Source: Ctena decussata (Eukaryota; Mollusca; Bivalvia; Lucinida; Lucinidae). Taken from it: a stretch of DNA of 64,000 nt. The stretch covers positions 108,603,842 through 108,667,841 of the forward strand of contig OZ022500.1 of the NCBI GenBank assembly GCA_963989385.1, read 5' to 3'. The translations under genes and the position numbers were made by a program. The notes under the pieces are model-generated. The model was not told where the DNA came from. It saw only the letters and a program-made list of their open reading frames with translations, and made no database searches. Of this stretch, positions 44,871-56,645 are shown in pieces (position 1 is the first letter of the stretch; every line of letters starts with the position of its first letter).

Positions 44871-45159
44871 AAAAGTAAAAAGTATGCAAAGACCAGGAAC
44901 TGAAACAATCAAAATCCAAATCCAGCCCTCAAACCATAGTTGGAAACAACTAAGATTACAAATAATCAAGATACAGAGAACATATGGCCAACCGAGTGAG
45001 CAGCTTGTTCCCAAAAGGTGGCCACTCAGCAACCCAAACCGAACCAAAAATAATAAGAACATACATAAGGTAAAACATCACAGAAACTCTGACACCAAAA
45101 ACAGGCAACAGAGAACCACAACAGAACTACCGCCTTGGAACGGTCAGTAATGAATTACT
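44871..45159 (+). repeat. Family B dispersed repeat, copy 2
   Basis: 289 bp, nearly identical to 2598-2887 from AAAAGTAAAAAGTATGC to TAATGAATTACT. Lies just outside the left arm of the giant inverted repeat. Confidence 0.9.
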
Positions 45160-45282
45160 AACACTGTTCGTTACTTTATTGTCTTACTTGATAATATTGA
45201 CGTTTATGGGTCAAGTTCTAAGTATTCTTATGAATATGTAAAAAGCAATTATTATTCTACGCACAAGTTGTATACAGATTCT

Positions 45283-46896
45283 AACACAGACAAAAGTAGC
45301 AAGCATGATATATCACTGCTGGCAGTGCTTTATAGGATATAAAAGTACAACGTAACACAAAATTGCAGAGTTCAAGATTTGCAAAACTAAATGTTATTGT
45401 TTTTACAATTATTTACCATTACCCATCTGCCTTGAAAAAAAGTTGTTCACTTAGCCTTCCTTTTTTAATGAGACGCATCATGTGACTTCCAACAATGTGG
45501 CAATTTTGTAATGTGATATTCAGTTCATCCTTCTCATTAATACACGGTAATCAGTGACCTCACTGTTGGCTGAATGGCTTGGGTCACTTCCATAAACGGC
45601 TGATGTGACAAGTGAAGGCTCTGCTCAGGCTATATTGATGTGCAGTCGGATCTGAGCCTTTACTTGCCACATTGTTGGAAATCACATGGTGTGGCTCAAA
45701 ATTGATTCAATGTTCACACGTATTGTATCCTGGATTGTTAAAGGCAGTGCGTATTTTTATCATTTACTTTACCATTACCTTCTGGTTTAATTGGCCAAAT
45801 AAAATTTCAGCTACTCTATTCAAGATAAGTTCTGTCTATTTGAGCTGTCACGACGGTCGTGCAGAGAGCGTCGCATCAGAAGCCTTAATGTTGTGTAAAG
45901 CTCTTCACTGACGTGAAGCAATTTCGCTCCAATTATACATACGGTACTCGAAAAGTTCAATCTTTTACCGGAAATTTGATATTATACTGAAAAGCGAGGA
46001 CAGTTAATACATCAATTATGATGACTTCCGCTTCAAGTTTATATGACATCTCTTGTTCCCATGACAATGAGTATGACAGTCATATGTGTCTGCACTTTGG
46101 ACAAACGTTTCATTAACATCCTTCTGTCTGCAAGTTCAGCCCTACTCCTTAACTATGATTATTTGTCTACGTGACGAGTATGGGATGGCGGCTATTGTGA
46201 AAGCTGACAGGAGTTATTTCACCTGAACATGCACTCATTCACCTTGGCAGCGCATAGCCTATGCATTTGAGAAATTCAAAAGATTGGAAATGGAACGCTG
46301 CAAGTTCAGGCCAAAATAGTCATTTGACACAAACATTCTGTCTAACGAGTATGCATCTTTGAAACTTACACCGACAAGTCGAAGAAAAAATCCCGTATTT
46401 CAGTTTCAAAAATACGTTTTCTATGACCCATAGTTTATTGTAAAAGACAAGTCACCAGTCATCGTCCTACATCAGTGAGCCGTGACACAAGAAAACAAAC
46501 AAAGTAGCGTGTGCGCCGAGCGAAGGCTCAGATCGGCCTGGACATCCACGCAGTCTGATCAGAGTCTTTACTGTGCGCTTAAAAGGTAGCTAAATCCCTA
46601 AACTACCTCCATGCCGACTGATGGTGGATGTTCAGGCTGATCTGAGCCTTTGCTAAGCACACATGCCGATTTGTTGGTTTTGTCGTGTCGCGGTTCATTA
46701 TTTTTCTGTTACAGAATGTTGGCTGCTGACCACCAACGTATTTTTGCAAGCCCATGGCAATTCAGCTTATGCTGTCCTCGGATTTGCATTGAGTATCAAG
46801 CTTTGATTCATATATCGCGACTCCCTATCAATTTTTGGCAGTCTTATGTAATATCAAAACTATAGCTACTACATAACTTTCAACGCGATAAAGATA
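45283..46896. repeat. Left arm of giant inverted duplication
   Basis: About 1.6 kb mirrored at 47915-49698 with only scattered differences. It includes family A copy 5. Frames in the arm (45672-45911, 46650-46865) lack domains and are mirrored in the other arm. Confidence 0.9.
46476..46697. repeat. Family A palindromic element, copy 5
   Basis: TGAGCCGTGACACAAG to TCGCGGTTCA; shares its particular substitutions with copy 6 in the other arm. Confidence 0.9.
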
Positions 46897-47914
46897 CTCA
46901 ACGTGTGTTTATGTGGTTATTCTTTTCCTACCCTGCATATTCTTTGGTGATTGTTTTTTATTTGTAGAAAGTTTCATGAAAATAAAGTAATTTCAAAGTT
47001 ATGGAGCATACCAAATAGAACATAACAAAGCTGCATATGTCATCATAGTTGAAACTGGTAACTGGGTTCGAGGTTTTAAAACTTGAGAATAATCTCAAAC
47101 TCAAAATAAAGCACACTGATTAGCTGCTTCCGAGCTGTGCTCGGAAACAGCCAATCAGTGTGCTTCAAACTCAAAATAAAGCACACTGATTAGCTGCTTC
47201 CGAGCTGTGCTCGGAAACAGCCAATCAGTGTGCTTTATTTTGAGTTTGAGAATGCACTTAAGTTTTATAACCTCGGGGCCTGATTGTGTTTCACGCACAT
47301 CGTCTGGTGTGTTAAAATTTTACCAATTTCATGAGAATTCCTTCAACCAATTGAAAAATATAGAGCAGACAATATACTTGTATTCGTATAAAATTCACAA
47401 AAGAAGCATATTTCCGTCAAAGCTGAAAATGGAATTATGGTTCTTGCTTTCTCCTTGTACCAAGTTCTGTCTGAGTAAATATCTTCATCCTATGCAAATT
47501 TAAGGGACAGTCATGATTTCCATTCTGAAAATTACTGAAGGGCATAATTTCATCAAACATTTGAAAACGAAGCGCAATGTTTCTTTATTATTGCATACTG
47601 TCAGATATTGGTTTATACTGTACCAAAATACCTCCGATATAAAACAGACACAACTTCCATACTAAATGTTCCAAAGGGCAATAATCAGACAAAAATGAAG
47701 CTGGGCTGTTACTTTTGTTCTGCTCATTGTCTAAGGCTTACATTTTCTTTTATTTGCACCGAGTTTCATTAAAATATCTTCATCGGTATTAAATTCAAAG
47801 AGCGGACATGAATTGAATATTAATTATTTCAATGGGGCATACTATCGTCAACAAATTTTTGTTTTATGCACGTCATCTGATAAAACTTTATATCTGTACC
47901 ATGTCTCCTGAAAA
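46897..47914. repeat. Loop of the inverted duplication, with decayed tandem units
   Basis: About 1 kb between the arms. Contains the fold-back element 47070-47274, then diverged units of about 170 bp marked by TTTATTTGCACCGAGTTTCATTAAAATATC-like strings and GGGGCATA/GGGCATAAT motifs, a common style of molluscan tandem repeat. No gene. Confidence 0.6.
47070..47274. repeat. Fold-back element, relative of 8561-8896
   Basis: GAGGTTTTAAAACTTGAG at the left mirrors CTTAAGTTTTATAACCTC at the right. Inside are two direct 70-bp units, each a hairpin of AGCTGCTTCCGAGC and GCTCGGAAACAGC. Flanks CTGGGTTC and GGGGCCTG match those of 8561-8896. Confidence 0.85.
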
Positions 47915-48113
47915 TATCTTTATCGCGTTGAAAGTTATGTAGAAGCTATAATTTTGATATTACATAAGACTGCCAAAAATTGATAGGGAGTCGCGATATT
48001 TGAATCAAAGCTTAATACTCAATGCAAATCCGAGGACAGCATAAGCTGAATTGCCATGGGCTTGCAAAAATACGTTGGTGGTCAGCAGCCAACATTCTGT
48101 AACAGAAAAATAA

Positions 48114-48335
48114 TGAACCGCGACACGACAAAACCAACAAATCGGCATGTGTGCCCAGCAAAGGCTCAGATCAGCCTGAACATCCACCATCAGTCGGCAT
48201 GGATGTAGTTTAGGGATTTAGCTACCTTTTAAGCGCACAGTGAAGACTCTGATCAGACTGGGTGGATGTCCAGGCCGATCTGAGCCTTCGCTCGGCGCAC
48301 ACGCTACTTTGTTTGTTTTCTTGTGTCACGGCTCA
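48114..48335. repeat. Family A palindromic element, copy 6
   Basis: Exact positional counterpart of copy 5 in the opposite arm; it was therefore present before the inverted duplication formed. Confidence 0.9.
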
Positions 48336-48875
48336 CTGATGTAGGACGATGACTTGTGACTTGTCTTTAACAATAAACTATGGGTCATAGAAAACGTATT
48401 TTTGAAACTGAAATACGGGATTTTTTCTTCGACTTGTCGGTGTAAGTTTCAAAGATGCATACTCGTTAGACAGAGTGTTTGTGTCAAATGACTTTCCAAT
48501 CTTTTGAAATTCTCAAATGCATAGGCTATGCGCTGCAAAGGTGAATGAGTGCATGTTCAGGTGAAATAACTCCTGTCAGCTTTCACAATAGCCGCCATCC
48601 CATACTCGTCACGTAGACAAATAATCATAGTTAAGGAGTAGGGCTGAACTTGCGGACAGAAGGATGTTAATGAAACGTTTGTCCAAAGTGCAGACACATA
48701 TGACTGTCATACTCATTGTCATGGGAACAAGAGATGTCATATAAACTTGAAGCGGAAGTCATCATAATTGATGTATTGACTGTCCTCGCTTTTCAGTATA
48801 ATATCAAATTTCCGGTAAAAGATTGCACTTTTCGAGTACTATATGTATAATTGGAGCGAAATTGCTTCACGTCAG

Positions 48876-49078
48876 TTACCTTATGTATGTTATTATTATA
48901 TTTGGTTCGGTTTGGGTTGCTAAGTGGCCACCTTTTGGGAACAAGCTGCTCACTCGGTTGGCCATATGTTCTCTGTATCTTGATTATTTGTAATCTTAGT
49001 TGTTTCCAACTATGGTTTGAGGGCTGGATTTGGATTTTGATTGTTTCAGTTCCTGGTCTTTGCATACTTTTTACTTTT
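48876..49078 (-). repeat. Family B dispersed repeat, copy 3, inserted in right arm
   Basis: About 200 bp matching the first two thirds of copies 1 and 2 in reverse, ending at AAGGTAA. The left arm lacks it: sequence runs straight from CTTCACGTCAG to a short GAAGAGCTT-type segment and ACAACATTAA there. Confidence 0.88.
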
Positions 49079-49900
49079 ACATAACATTAAGGCTTCTGAT
49101 ACGACGCTCTCTGCACGACCGTCGGGACAGCTCAAATAGACAGAACTTATCTTGAATAGAGTAGCTGAAATTTTATTTGGCCAATTAAACCTGAAGGTAA
49201 TGGTAAAGTAAATGATAAAAAATACGCACTGCCTTTAACAATCTAGGATACAATACGTGGGAACATTGAATCAATTTTGAGCCACACCATGTGATTTCCA
49301 ACAATGTGGCAAGTAAAGGCTCAGATCCGACTGCACATCAATATAGCCTGAGCAGAGCCTTCACTTGTCACATCAGCCGTTTATGGAAGTGACCCAAGCC
49401 ATTCAGCCAACAGTGAGGTCACTGATTACCGTGTATAAATGAGAAGGATGAACTGAATATCACTTGACAAAATTGCCACATTGTTGGAAGTCACATGATG
49501 CGTCTCATTTAAAAAGGAAAGCTATGTGAACAACTTTTTTTCAAGGCAGATGGGTAATGGTAAATAATTGTAAAAACAATAACATTTAGTTTTGCGAATC
49601 TTGAACTCTGCAATTTTGTGTTTCGTTGTACTTTTATATCCTATAAAGCACTGCAAGCAGTAATATATCATTCTTGCTACTTTTGTCTGTGTTATGATGC
49701 TGCTAAGTTAATGTTTAGTAGTTTGCAATCATATCTGCTAAATATCATTTAAAATGTAAGATATACAACATTTTATTTTCATGAACATTTCTACAGATAA
49801 AAACACGAATAGCCACATAAACGCACTTACGCTGCGTAGAGATTGATGATGCTGACTAGTTAATTTTTACTGTGAAATCATCTACTAAATTTTTAGAATC

Positions 49901-50076
49901 ACACCTGGTTAACTATGTTTCAAAGGCTGTTACGAAACGATAAAGAGTCACAGTTCCAAAACTACTTGGTCATCGTGGCTAAACAAACTTGTTTACTCAC
50001 GATGACAAGGTTGTTTGGAACTAGGACTCTTTTTCCTTTGGGAACAGCCATTGTATATACAAAGTTAACCAGGGGT
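49901..50076. repeat. 176-bp hairpin with 85-bp arms
   Basis: ACACCTGGTTAACTATG mirrors CAAAGTTAACCAGGGGTG; inside, AAAGAGTC, AGTTCCAAA, TTGTCATCGTG and TAAACAAG blocks are mirrored up to the tip. Confidence 0.85.
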
Positions 50077-50995
50077 GAAAAACACATTTAAAATGTGAAA
50101 AGATACATTCATTCAAGCTAATATAAATAACAAATATTGTCAGACAAGCACTGGTTTTATTCCGATGACATTATGCTTCTTTACAACAGTGTTTTTTTTT
50201 TCAGTATTATTTGGAATATATTTGATCAAATCAACAGCCGAAGCTGTTTGTTACAACCGATTTTTCCTAGGAGTTATCTTTCCTACCTCAGGTCAGTGTA
50301 CCGGCATAAAATCATAAAAAAATCTGTATGAAATCAGAGTTAACGTTGATTTATTGTTATTATTTTGTTTTGCCAGAAACTTTCCCTAAATGATCGAGTA
50401 CAAATTTTGATTTTGAGTATTGAGAAACCAATAATCTATCTGAAAAGAGAGTTGACGTTGGAAGGTTTTGTTGGTGTTTTTTTTTCTTCAAAAACTAACC
50501 CAAAGTGATCGAGTACATTTTGCTTTTTTTATTATTTTCAGTATTGAGAAACCAATAATACGATAGGTTTGTTTCTTCTCTCAAACTAAACTGCCACTGA
50601 TAGTCACAGGCACCGATATTACTTCTTCAAAAACAAGAAACATCGACACGAGTAAAATATGATATAACGTATGACAGCAGCAAAAACTAAAAGCCAGCCT
50701 AAATACTCGTGAAACTGACCAGACTCTTTTACTGTAACAACTTACATGTATCAACCATTTTACTGCAACAACTTACATGTATCAACCACTTTGGAAACAA
50801 CTATGACACAATCTGTTTACATAAAGGCACACGGTGCGCTAAGTGTAAGACCCATTTTTCGTGTCATGCCTTAAAGTATGTGTCATGGCAAAGAGGATCT
50901 CAATCCGTGCGCATACAATAAATACCCTAAATAACCCCCACATTTGCTCAAATGAATCAGTCTTCATTTTTCAGAAGATTTAAAGACTTATTTTT
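50077..50995. other. Unassigned, with two short duplications
   Basis: GATCGAGTACA...AGTATTGAGAAACCAATAAT occurs at about 50392-50436 and 50508-50560. A 31-bp unit (TTTTACTG.AACAACTTACATG) is duplicated at 50727 and 50758. No gene. Confidence 0.5.
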
Positions 50996-52805
50996 AGCTC
51001 ACCTGAGCACGAAGTGCTCAAGGTGAGGTATTGTGATCGGTCTTTGTCCGTCGTCCGTCGTCAGGTCGTGCGTCCGGCGTCAACTTTTGCTTTAAACAAC
51101 TTCTTCTCCAAAACTGCTAGCTGGATTTCAAAATAATTTCACAGAAATATTCCTTGGGGGACTCTCTACCAAAATTGCTCAAATGGTTCCGCTCCGCTGA
51201 ACAATATGGCCGCCAGAGCTAAAAATAGAAAAACCTTTAAACGACTTCTCCTCCAAAACTGCTGGGTCGATTTTAAAATAATTTCACAGAAATATTCCTT
51301 GAGGGACTCGCTACCAAAATTGCTCAAATGGTTCCGCTCCGCTGAACAATATGGCCGCCAGAGCTAAAAATAGAAAAACCTTTAAACAACTTCTCCTCCA
51401 AAACTGCTGGGCAGATTTTGAAATAATTTCACAGAAATAATCCCTAGGAGACCCTCTACCAAAATTGCTCAAACGGTTCCGCTCCGCTGAACAATATGGC
51501 CGCCAGAGCTAAAAATAGAAAAACCTTTAAACGACTTCTCCTCCAAAATTGCTGGGCTGATTTTAAAATAATTTCACAGAAATGTTCTTTAGGACACCCT
51601 CTACCAAAATTGCTCAAACGGTTCCGCTCCGCTGAACAATATGGCCACCAGAGCTAAAAATAGAAAAACCTTTAAACGACTTCTCCTCCAAAACTGCTGG
51701 GCCTATTTTAAAATAATTTCACAGAAATGTTCCTTAGGAGACCCTCTAACAAAATTGCTCAAACGGTTCTGCCCCGCTGAATTATATGGCCACCAGAGCT
51801 AAAAATAGAAAAAAGCTTTAAACATCATCGTTTCTAAAGCCAATGGCTCGATTTCAAAAAAATTTCACAGAAATGTTTTACTCATGGCTCTGACCAAAAA
51901 TTGCTCAGACGGTTCCGCTGCGCTAAACAAAATGGCCGCCAGAGTTAAAAATAGAAATAAATCTTAGAATGGCACAGAGGGCACAGTTATGATCCAATCA
52001 TCATGAAACTTTGTCAGAATGTTTATCTTAATGAAATCTAGACCATCTTTGAAACTGGGTCATGTGGAGTCAAAAACTAGGTCACTGGGTCAAATTTTAG
52101 AAAAACCTTGTGCACACTCTAGAGGGCACAGTTATGATCCAATCTTCATGAAACTTTGTCAGAATGTTTATTTATATAAAATCTACGCCAAATTTGAATC
52201 TGAGTCTTGTGGGGTCAAAAACTAGGTCACTAGGTCAAATATTAGAAAAACTTCATGTACACTCTAGAGGGCACAGTTATGATCCTATCTACGTGAAACA
52301 TTGTCAGAATGTTTACTTTCATGAAATTTATACCAGATTTGAAACTGGGCCATGTCAGATCAAAAACTAGGTCACTAGGTCAGTTCTTAGAAAAACAGTG
52401 TGAACGCTTTTGAGGACACAGTTTTGTTCTAATCTTCATGAGACTTTGTCAGAATGTTTGTCTCCAACGAATCTGGACCAAGGGTGCAACTTGGTCATGT
52501 TGGGTCAAAAAGTAGGTCACTAGGTTAAACCTTACAAAAACATTGTGTACACTCTAGAAGGCACAGTTTTGATAACTTTGCCAGAATGTTCATATCCAAG
52601 AAATCTAGACCAGGTTTGGAACTGGGTCATGTAGGGTCAAAATCTAGGTCATTAGGTTAAATCTTATAAAAACCTTAGATACACAATAAAGGGTTCATTT
52701 TCCATTTAATCTTTGTGAAACTCTGTCAGTCATATGGATGTCTCTGAGGTTAAGTTCACAGGATATTCAGGTGAGCGATCCAGGGCCATCATGGCCCTCT
52801 TGTTT
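50996..52805 (+). repeat. TTAGCTCACCTGAGC composite element with two 145-147-bp tandem arrays
   Basis: Opens TTAGCTCACCTGAGCACG and closes near TCAGGTGAGCGATCC and GGCCATCATGGCCCTCTTG; GCTCACCTGA is inverted at 52767-52776. Array 1 (51098-51830) has about five units of 146-147 bp with CTCCTCCAAAACTGCTGG and GGTTCCGCTCCGCTGAACAA. Array 2 (51975-52700) has about five units of about 145 bp with GGGCACAGTTATGATCC and CTAGGTCACTAGGTCAAA. The 68-codon frames at 52019 and 52164 are the same repeat unit read through. Confidence 0.9.
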
Positions 52806-52904
52806 TTTCAAAACGGGGAATGCGCGGATATGCATGCTGATCGGGAATTTTGCTGTTCGATCATCACGGAAGATCTATCGAAATGCGACGCGGCTCATAT
52901 GTAC

Positions 52905-53110
52905 GTGTAGCAAATAATCAACTATAGACGGTTCAAAGGTCTACAGTTCCATGATCATTTATGTCTATTTAAATCGTAAACAATGACGTCATCTGATGAA
53001 ATAAATTGCTTTCAAGACAGCAGGGAGGACCCCAAGGTTCCTTTTGATGGATGGAACCCAGTGGGAATTGATTCAGTGTATTTGTTTAAGAAGTCTACTA
53101 ACTCAACTAT
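52905..53110. repeat. Diverged duplicate segment, copy 2
   Basis: Partner of 44215-44420. A truncated family A end (CGACGCGGCTCA) lies just before it at about 52883-52897. Confidence 0.7.
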
Positions 53111-53348
53111 AAATTTGCCTTTTTCTCGGAGGACGATGTTAACCTGGCACAGATATTTGACCTATCGATGAAAAGGCATCAGGCGTAGGAGACAATCATC
53201 AAAGGAGAGTCTCACTGTCAAAGCAATTCAATTACTCGTAAATACGTGTTTTTCTAAGGCAGTAGGCAACCCTCTTATTTAATTTACTGTTTGTAAGAAA
53301 TCAAAACATAAAAAGGATCATGTTACACTGAAAAGGCAACAATCACTG

Positions 53349-53508
53349 ATCCGCGAAGATGACAAAACCAACAAAGTGGCATATGCGCCCAGCTAGCACT
53401 CAGATCAGCCTGTGCATCCGCCAAGTTTGATCAGAGTCTTCGCTGTCTGAATGGAGCCAGTTTAGATTCTTAGCATGCCTCTCTGTTGATTTGTCACGTC
53501 ATAGCTCA
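53349..53508. repeat. Family A palindromic element, copy 7 (degraded)
   Basis: Keeps CAAAACCAACAAAGTGGC, CAGATCAGCCTGTGCATCCG and TGATCAGAGTCTTCGCTGT, but most of the right half is lost and the ends are mutated. Confidence 0.8.
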
Positions 53509-54055
53509 GATCATGTTACTCAGGAAACGCCACAATCACATGGCAAAGCGCACCCAAGACAGGATGCGAACCTTTCAAGAAATAAAAACAAAGCAAAGCA
53601 GCCCTCTCTAGATAAGAGACACACAATAATATATGAATCCTAGAGAGTCTGAAAAATAAAATGTAAATACCCTGATCAATCTGAGCTGATGTCAAAATGA
53701 ATTATGGTATTTGTAGTACATACATGGCGTAAGGTCTTTTCTTTTTCACTGGACACTTAAGTTAGTTGGTACCTCAAGACATGTACATTCAGCAATGACT
53801 TAGAACACTCTGTTTATTTGCTGCTGGAGTTAACGAACTCATGAGCGGCAAGATGGTATTTGTAGACAACAGAATAATAAGCAGGCATTTCTAGAAGCCC
53901 TACATTTCTATAACCTTCAATTTACCACAGAGCCAATTAATGTCAATTTTACCAAGTTCTAAAAAGTGAATATGAGAATCAGATTATATTCACAGGTGCA
54001 TGTGCAACAACTAGCAGATGTAAGAACATTGCAGTGTACCAAAATTATCTGAATA
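53509..54055. other. Unassigned sequence
   Basis: Nothing recognised. Confidence 0.35.
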
Positions 54056-54180
54056 TTGGGACAGATAGGTGCTGAACAAACAGTGCAGACCCTATTCAAA
54101 CTGCTCCTGAAGGAGCAGTCAGATCAGGGTCTACACTGCTTGCAATTCCATCTGCATCTTTTAGAAGCATTGCTGCATTG
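54056..54180. repeat. Family D dispersed repeat, short copy
   Basis: AACAAACAGTGCAGACCC, GCTCCTGAAGGAGCAG (a small palindrome) and GATCAGGGTCTACACTG. Confidence 0.7.
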
Positions 54181-56381
54181 ACAAACCAAACTATCAATTA
54201 TTTTGACGATTTCGGTAATTATTTGTGGTGTACCAATTTCTAGAATTATTACCGTATATCATACTCTAAGACTGCTCCACCTGACTTAATATCTTTAACA
54301 TACCAAGTGCGAAATGAACTCTTAATGTCTTCATGTCGTATGAAAATGTACTACTCAAAAGAGGTTTATGCATCACCATATATTTTCCCATAGACATAAT
54401 GCTAAGTCAACTAATTTCCAAGTGGTATACAAGAAAGAATGCCTCTTTTTTTGCCTTATGGTTTCTGTAACTCACACACTTATGTCGCTGTAAACACTTG
54501 ACAAATTTTAGTACAGAACTGACCCCCGTCGGGGTAGGGAAATGTCTGACTGACTAATGGCATTAATCCTTAACAAAGCATTTGAGAAATCATCCTGAAT
54601 CAGGCTCTTACATTTCAAAAGCCTATATCTACCAAGACGAACGGAACCGAAGACCAACTTTTCACATTTATTGAACCGAAACATAAGACTGTTAATCATA
54701 CAAAATTACCAATGTGTTTCATCGCTACTCATATGATTTTTACACAGATCAAATGTGAGTGTTTTGCATTAGCTCTATGAAAAAAGTAAGACGAAGCAAA
54801 ACTTCTTTTGAGTAGTATAGTTTAGTGCAGTTTAGGCCACGGTGCCTCTCATAAAATCATTACTTTTTTTGGCACCATGACATTGATACGCAAACATTGT
54901 AAAAATGGCATTCTCGGTCATTTTAAGTCAATCTGTTTATGAACAGTTATGTGATGTACACAACACTGGCCACGACCTCTAGTGCTAGCTTCAGCAGATT
55001 TCTGTGTCTAAAAAGACTCTAAATGATCCCGAAGTTAAGAATTTCGAGTTAAAAGTCACCAAACGTTAGCCATCGAACAAACCAAACCAAGTTATTTGAA
55101 ATTTATATAAGCCTCCCAGCGTTGGCCAACCGATGCCATTTACAAAGAGGATAGTGTAGAAATCCTCCACGCACAGCACCACCGAAACCCTCAGTCATCG
55201 GCCTCAGCACAAATTACTATCAAAATGATGAATATGAGTCCACTGATCGCAAAGAACGACTATAAACAGTACTGTAGTTCGGGGAGATTTTCATACGGCC
55301 GCAACGAAGAAGCTGTTATGACGGTACATTGTAAATGATATTTTTTCTTTAGACAGGCACATGCACATCTTCAATATGCCTATAATATTTGTGCAAAATG
55401 TCAGACTGATAGCTGAAAATCCGTCGGCGGAGTTGATTATATTTTTACGCGCAACGGACGGACGGGCAGACAGAGATAAAACGTTATGCCCCTGACTACC
55501 GTCATAGGGGAATAAAGAAACTAATTTCCTACCCTAGAGATACTTATTTCCTATAAGAAAATCTCCCCATTTCGAAGGGCTATGTCCTCCAGGGAAGCGA
55601 ACAGGAAGTCACAAAATTGCCCCAACTATAAAATAGTAATGCATGTACGGTATTTGTATCCGTTTCTCGGTATCCTATGCGAACCGTCAAACTTTTTTTG
55701 TCATGCATAATTGTTCGAATTCCGTGTTATCAGAATGATTGATGTAGCTTTTGATAAGATAAGACAGCTATTTAGGCAATGCTCTGGATAGGCATTGTTT
55801 GAAATTTTGTCGTACTATCTAGTAATTTAACCTGATTTCATTGTATCATAGCATACAACCCACTTGTGATATGTTGGCGTGAATGTTTGCGCGCAGACTG
55901 ACCCACCGATACTACATAATATGGTGCTGACACACAAAAAAAAAGAATTTATAAAATTTTATCGATGCTAACGCTCCTTGTATTTTCTGCCGGCGGAATG
56001 CCGGTAGAACCACTTTATGTGACCTGATATCACAAGAACTGCGGTAATAGATATCGGGAGACATGAACTAACTACATGACTGTACTGTACTTATCATATT
56101 TGAACCAGTAATATGTCAGAACTGTTGGCAAAATGAAAAGCGGTCCTGACTGCTCTGTCCTTTAGAAGCAATCGTGTTGTCACGAGAAAAGGAGCGTTAT
56201 CGCGTAATAATCCCAACATCCTAGTCTGAGCGCAGTTTTGAAGTAAATTATTAGTTGACCGCATTTGCAGAGACGAATGTATACGTAGGCAAATCCTGTA
56301 GACGTTTTATTTCTACAGGAATATCTCTTGCGGCTTTCTCTCTGTCTTTTTCTTATTTTTTCCTTAAAAATTTTGCAATTT
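54181..56381. other. Unassigned sequence, 2.2 kb
   Basis: No exon recognised. A composite-element end of the CGGACGGACGGGCAG...TATGCCCCTGACTACCG kind lies at about 55450-55510; the rest appears unique. Confidence 0.45.
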
Positions 56382-56645
56382 TGAAATTTCAAATTGAAAT
56401 TCAAATCGAAGCCAAACATTTTTCATGAGACGACTAAATTGCTAACTGAATCTCAAACTGAATCCAAACAGTTATCATGAGTCAACTAAATTTCTAATTG
56501 AAACTCAAACTGAAGCCAAACATTTTTCATGGGCCGACTATTTCTACTTGAAATTCAAACTGAGGCCAACCATTTTCATGAGACGACCAAATTTCTAATT
56601 GAAATTCAAATTGAAGCCAAAAGTTTTTCATGAGACGACTAAGCA
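56382..56645. repeat. 52-bp tandem array, about five units
   Basis: TTTCATGAGACGACTAA begins repeats at about 56421, 56473, 56525, 56574 and 56626; each has CTAATTGAAATTCAAACTGAAGCC-like sequence with substitutions. Confidence 0.9.

Larger units (their letters stand above)
47915..49698. repeat. Right arm of giant inverted duplication
   Basis: Mirror of 45283-46896, from AAAATATCTTTATCGCG to TTGCTACTTTTGTCTGTG. Longer than the left arm because of a family B insertion at 48876-49078. Confidence 0.9.

Noticed and set aside
52019..52370. Two overlapping 68-codon frames with similar protein sequence
   Set aside because: They are adjacent units of the 145-bp tandem array, not paralogous genes.
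55440..55510. Possible full composite element ending in a GGAC run
   Set aside because: Only the end motif is present; no matching left end or tandem units were found upstream.
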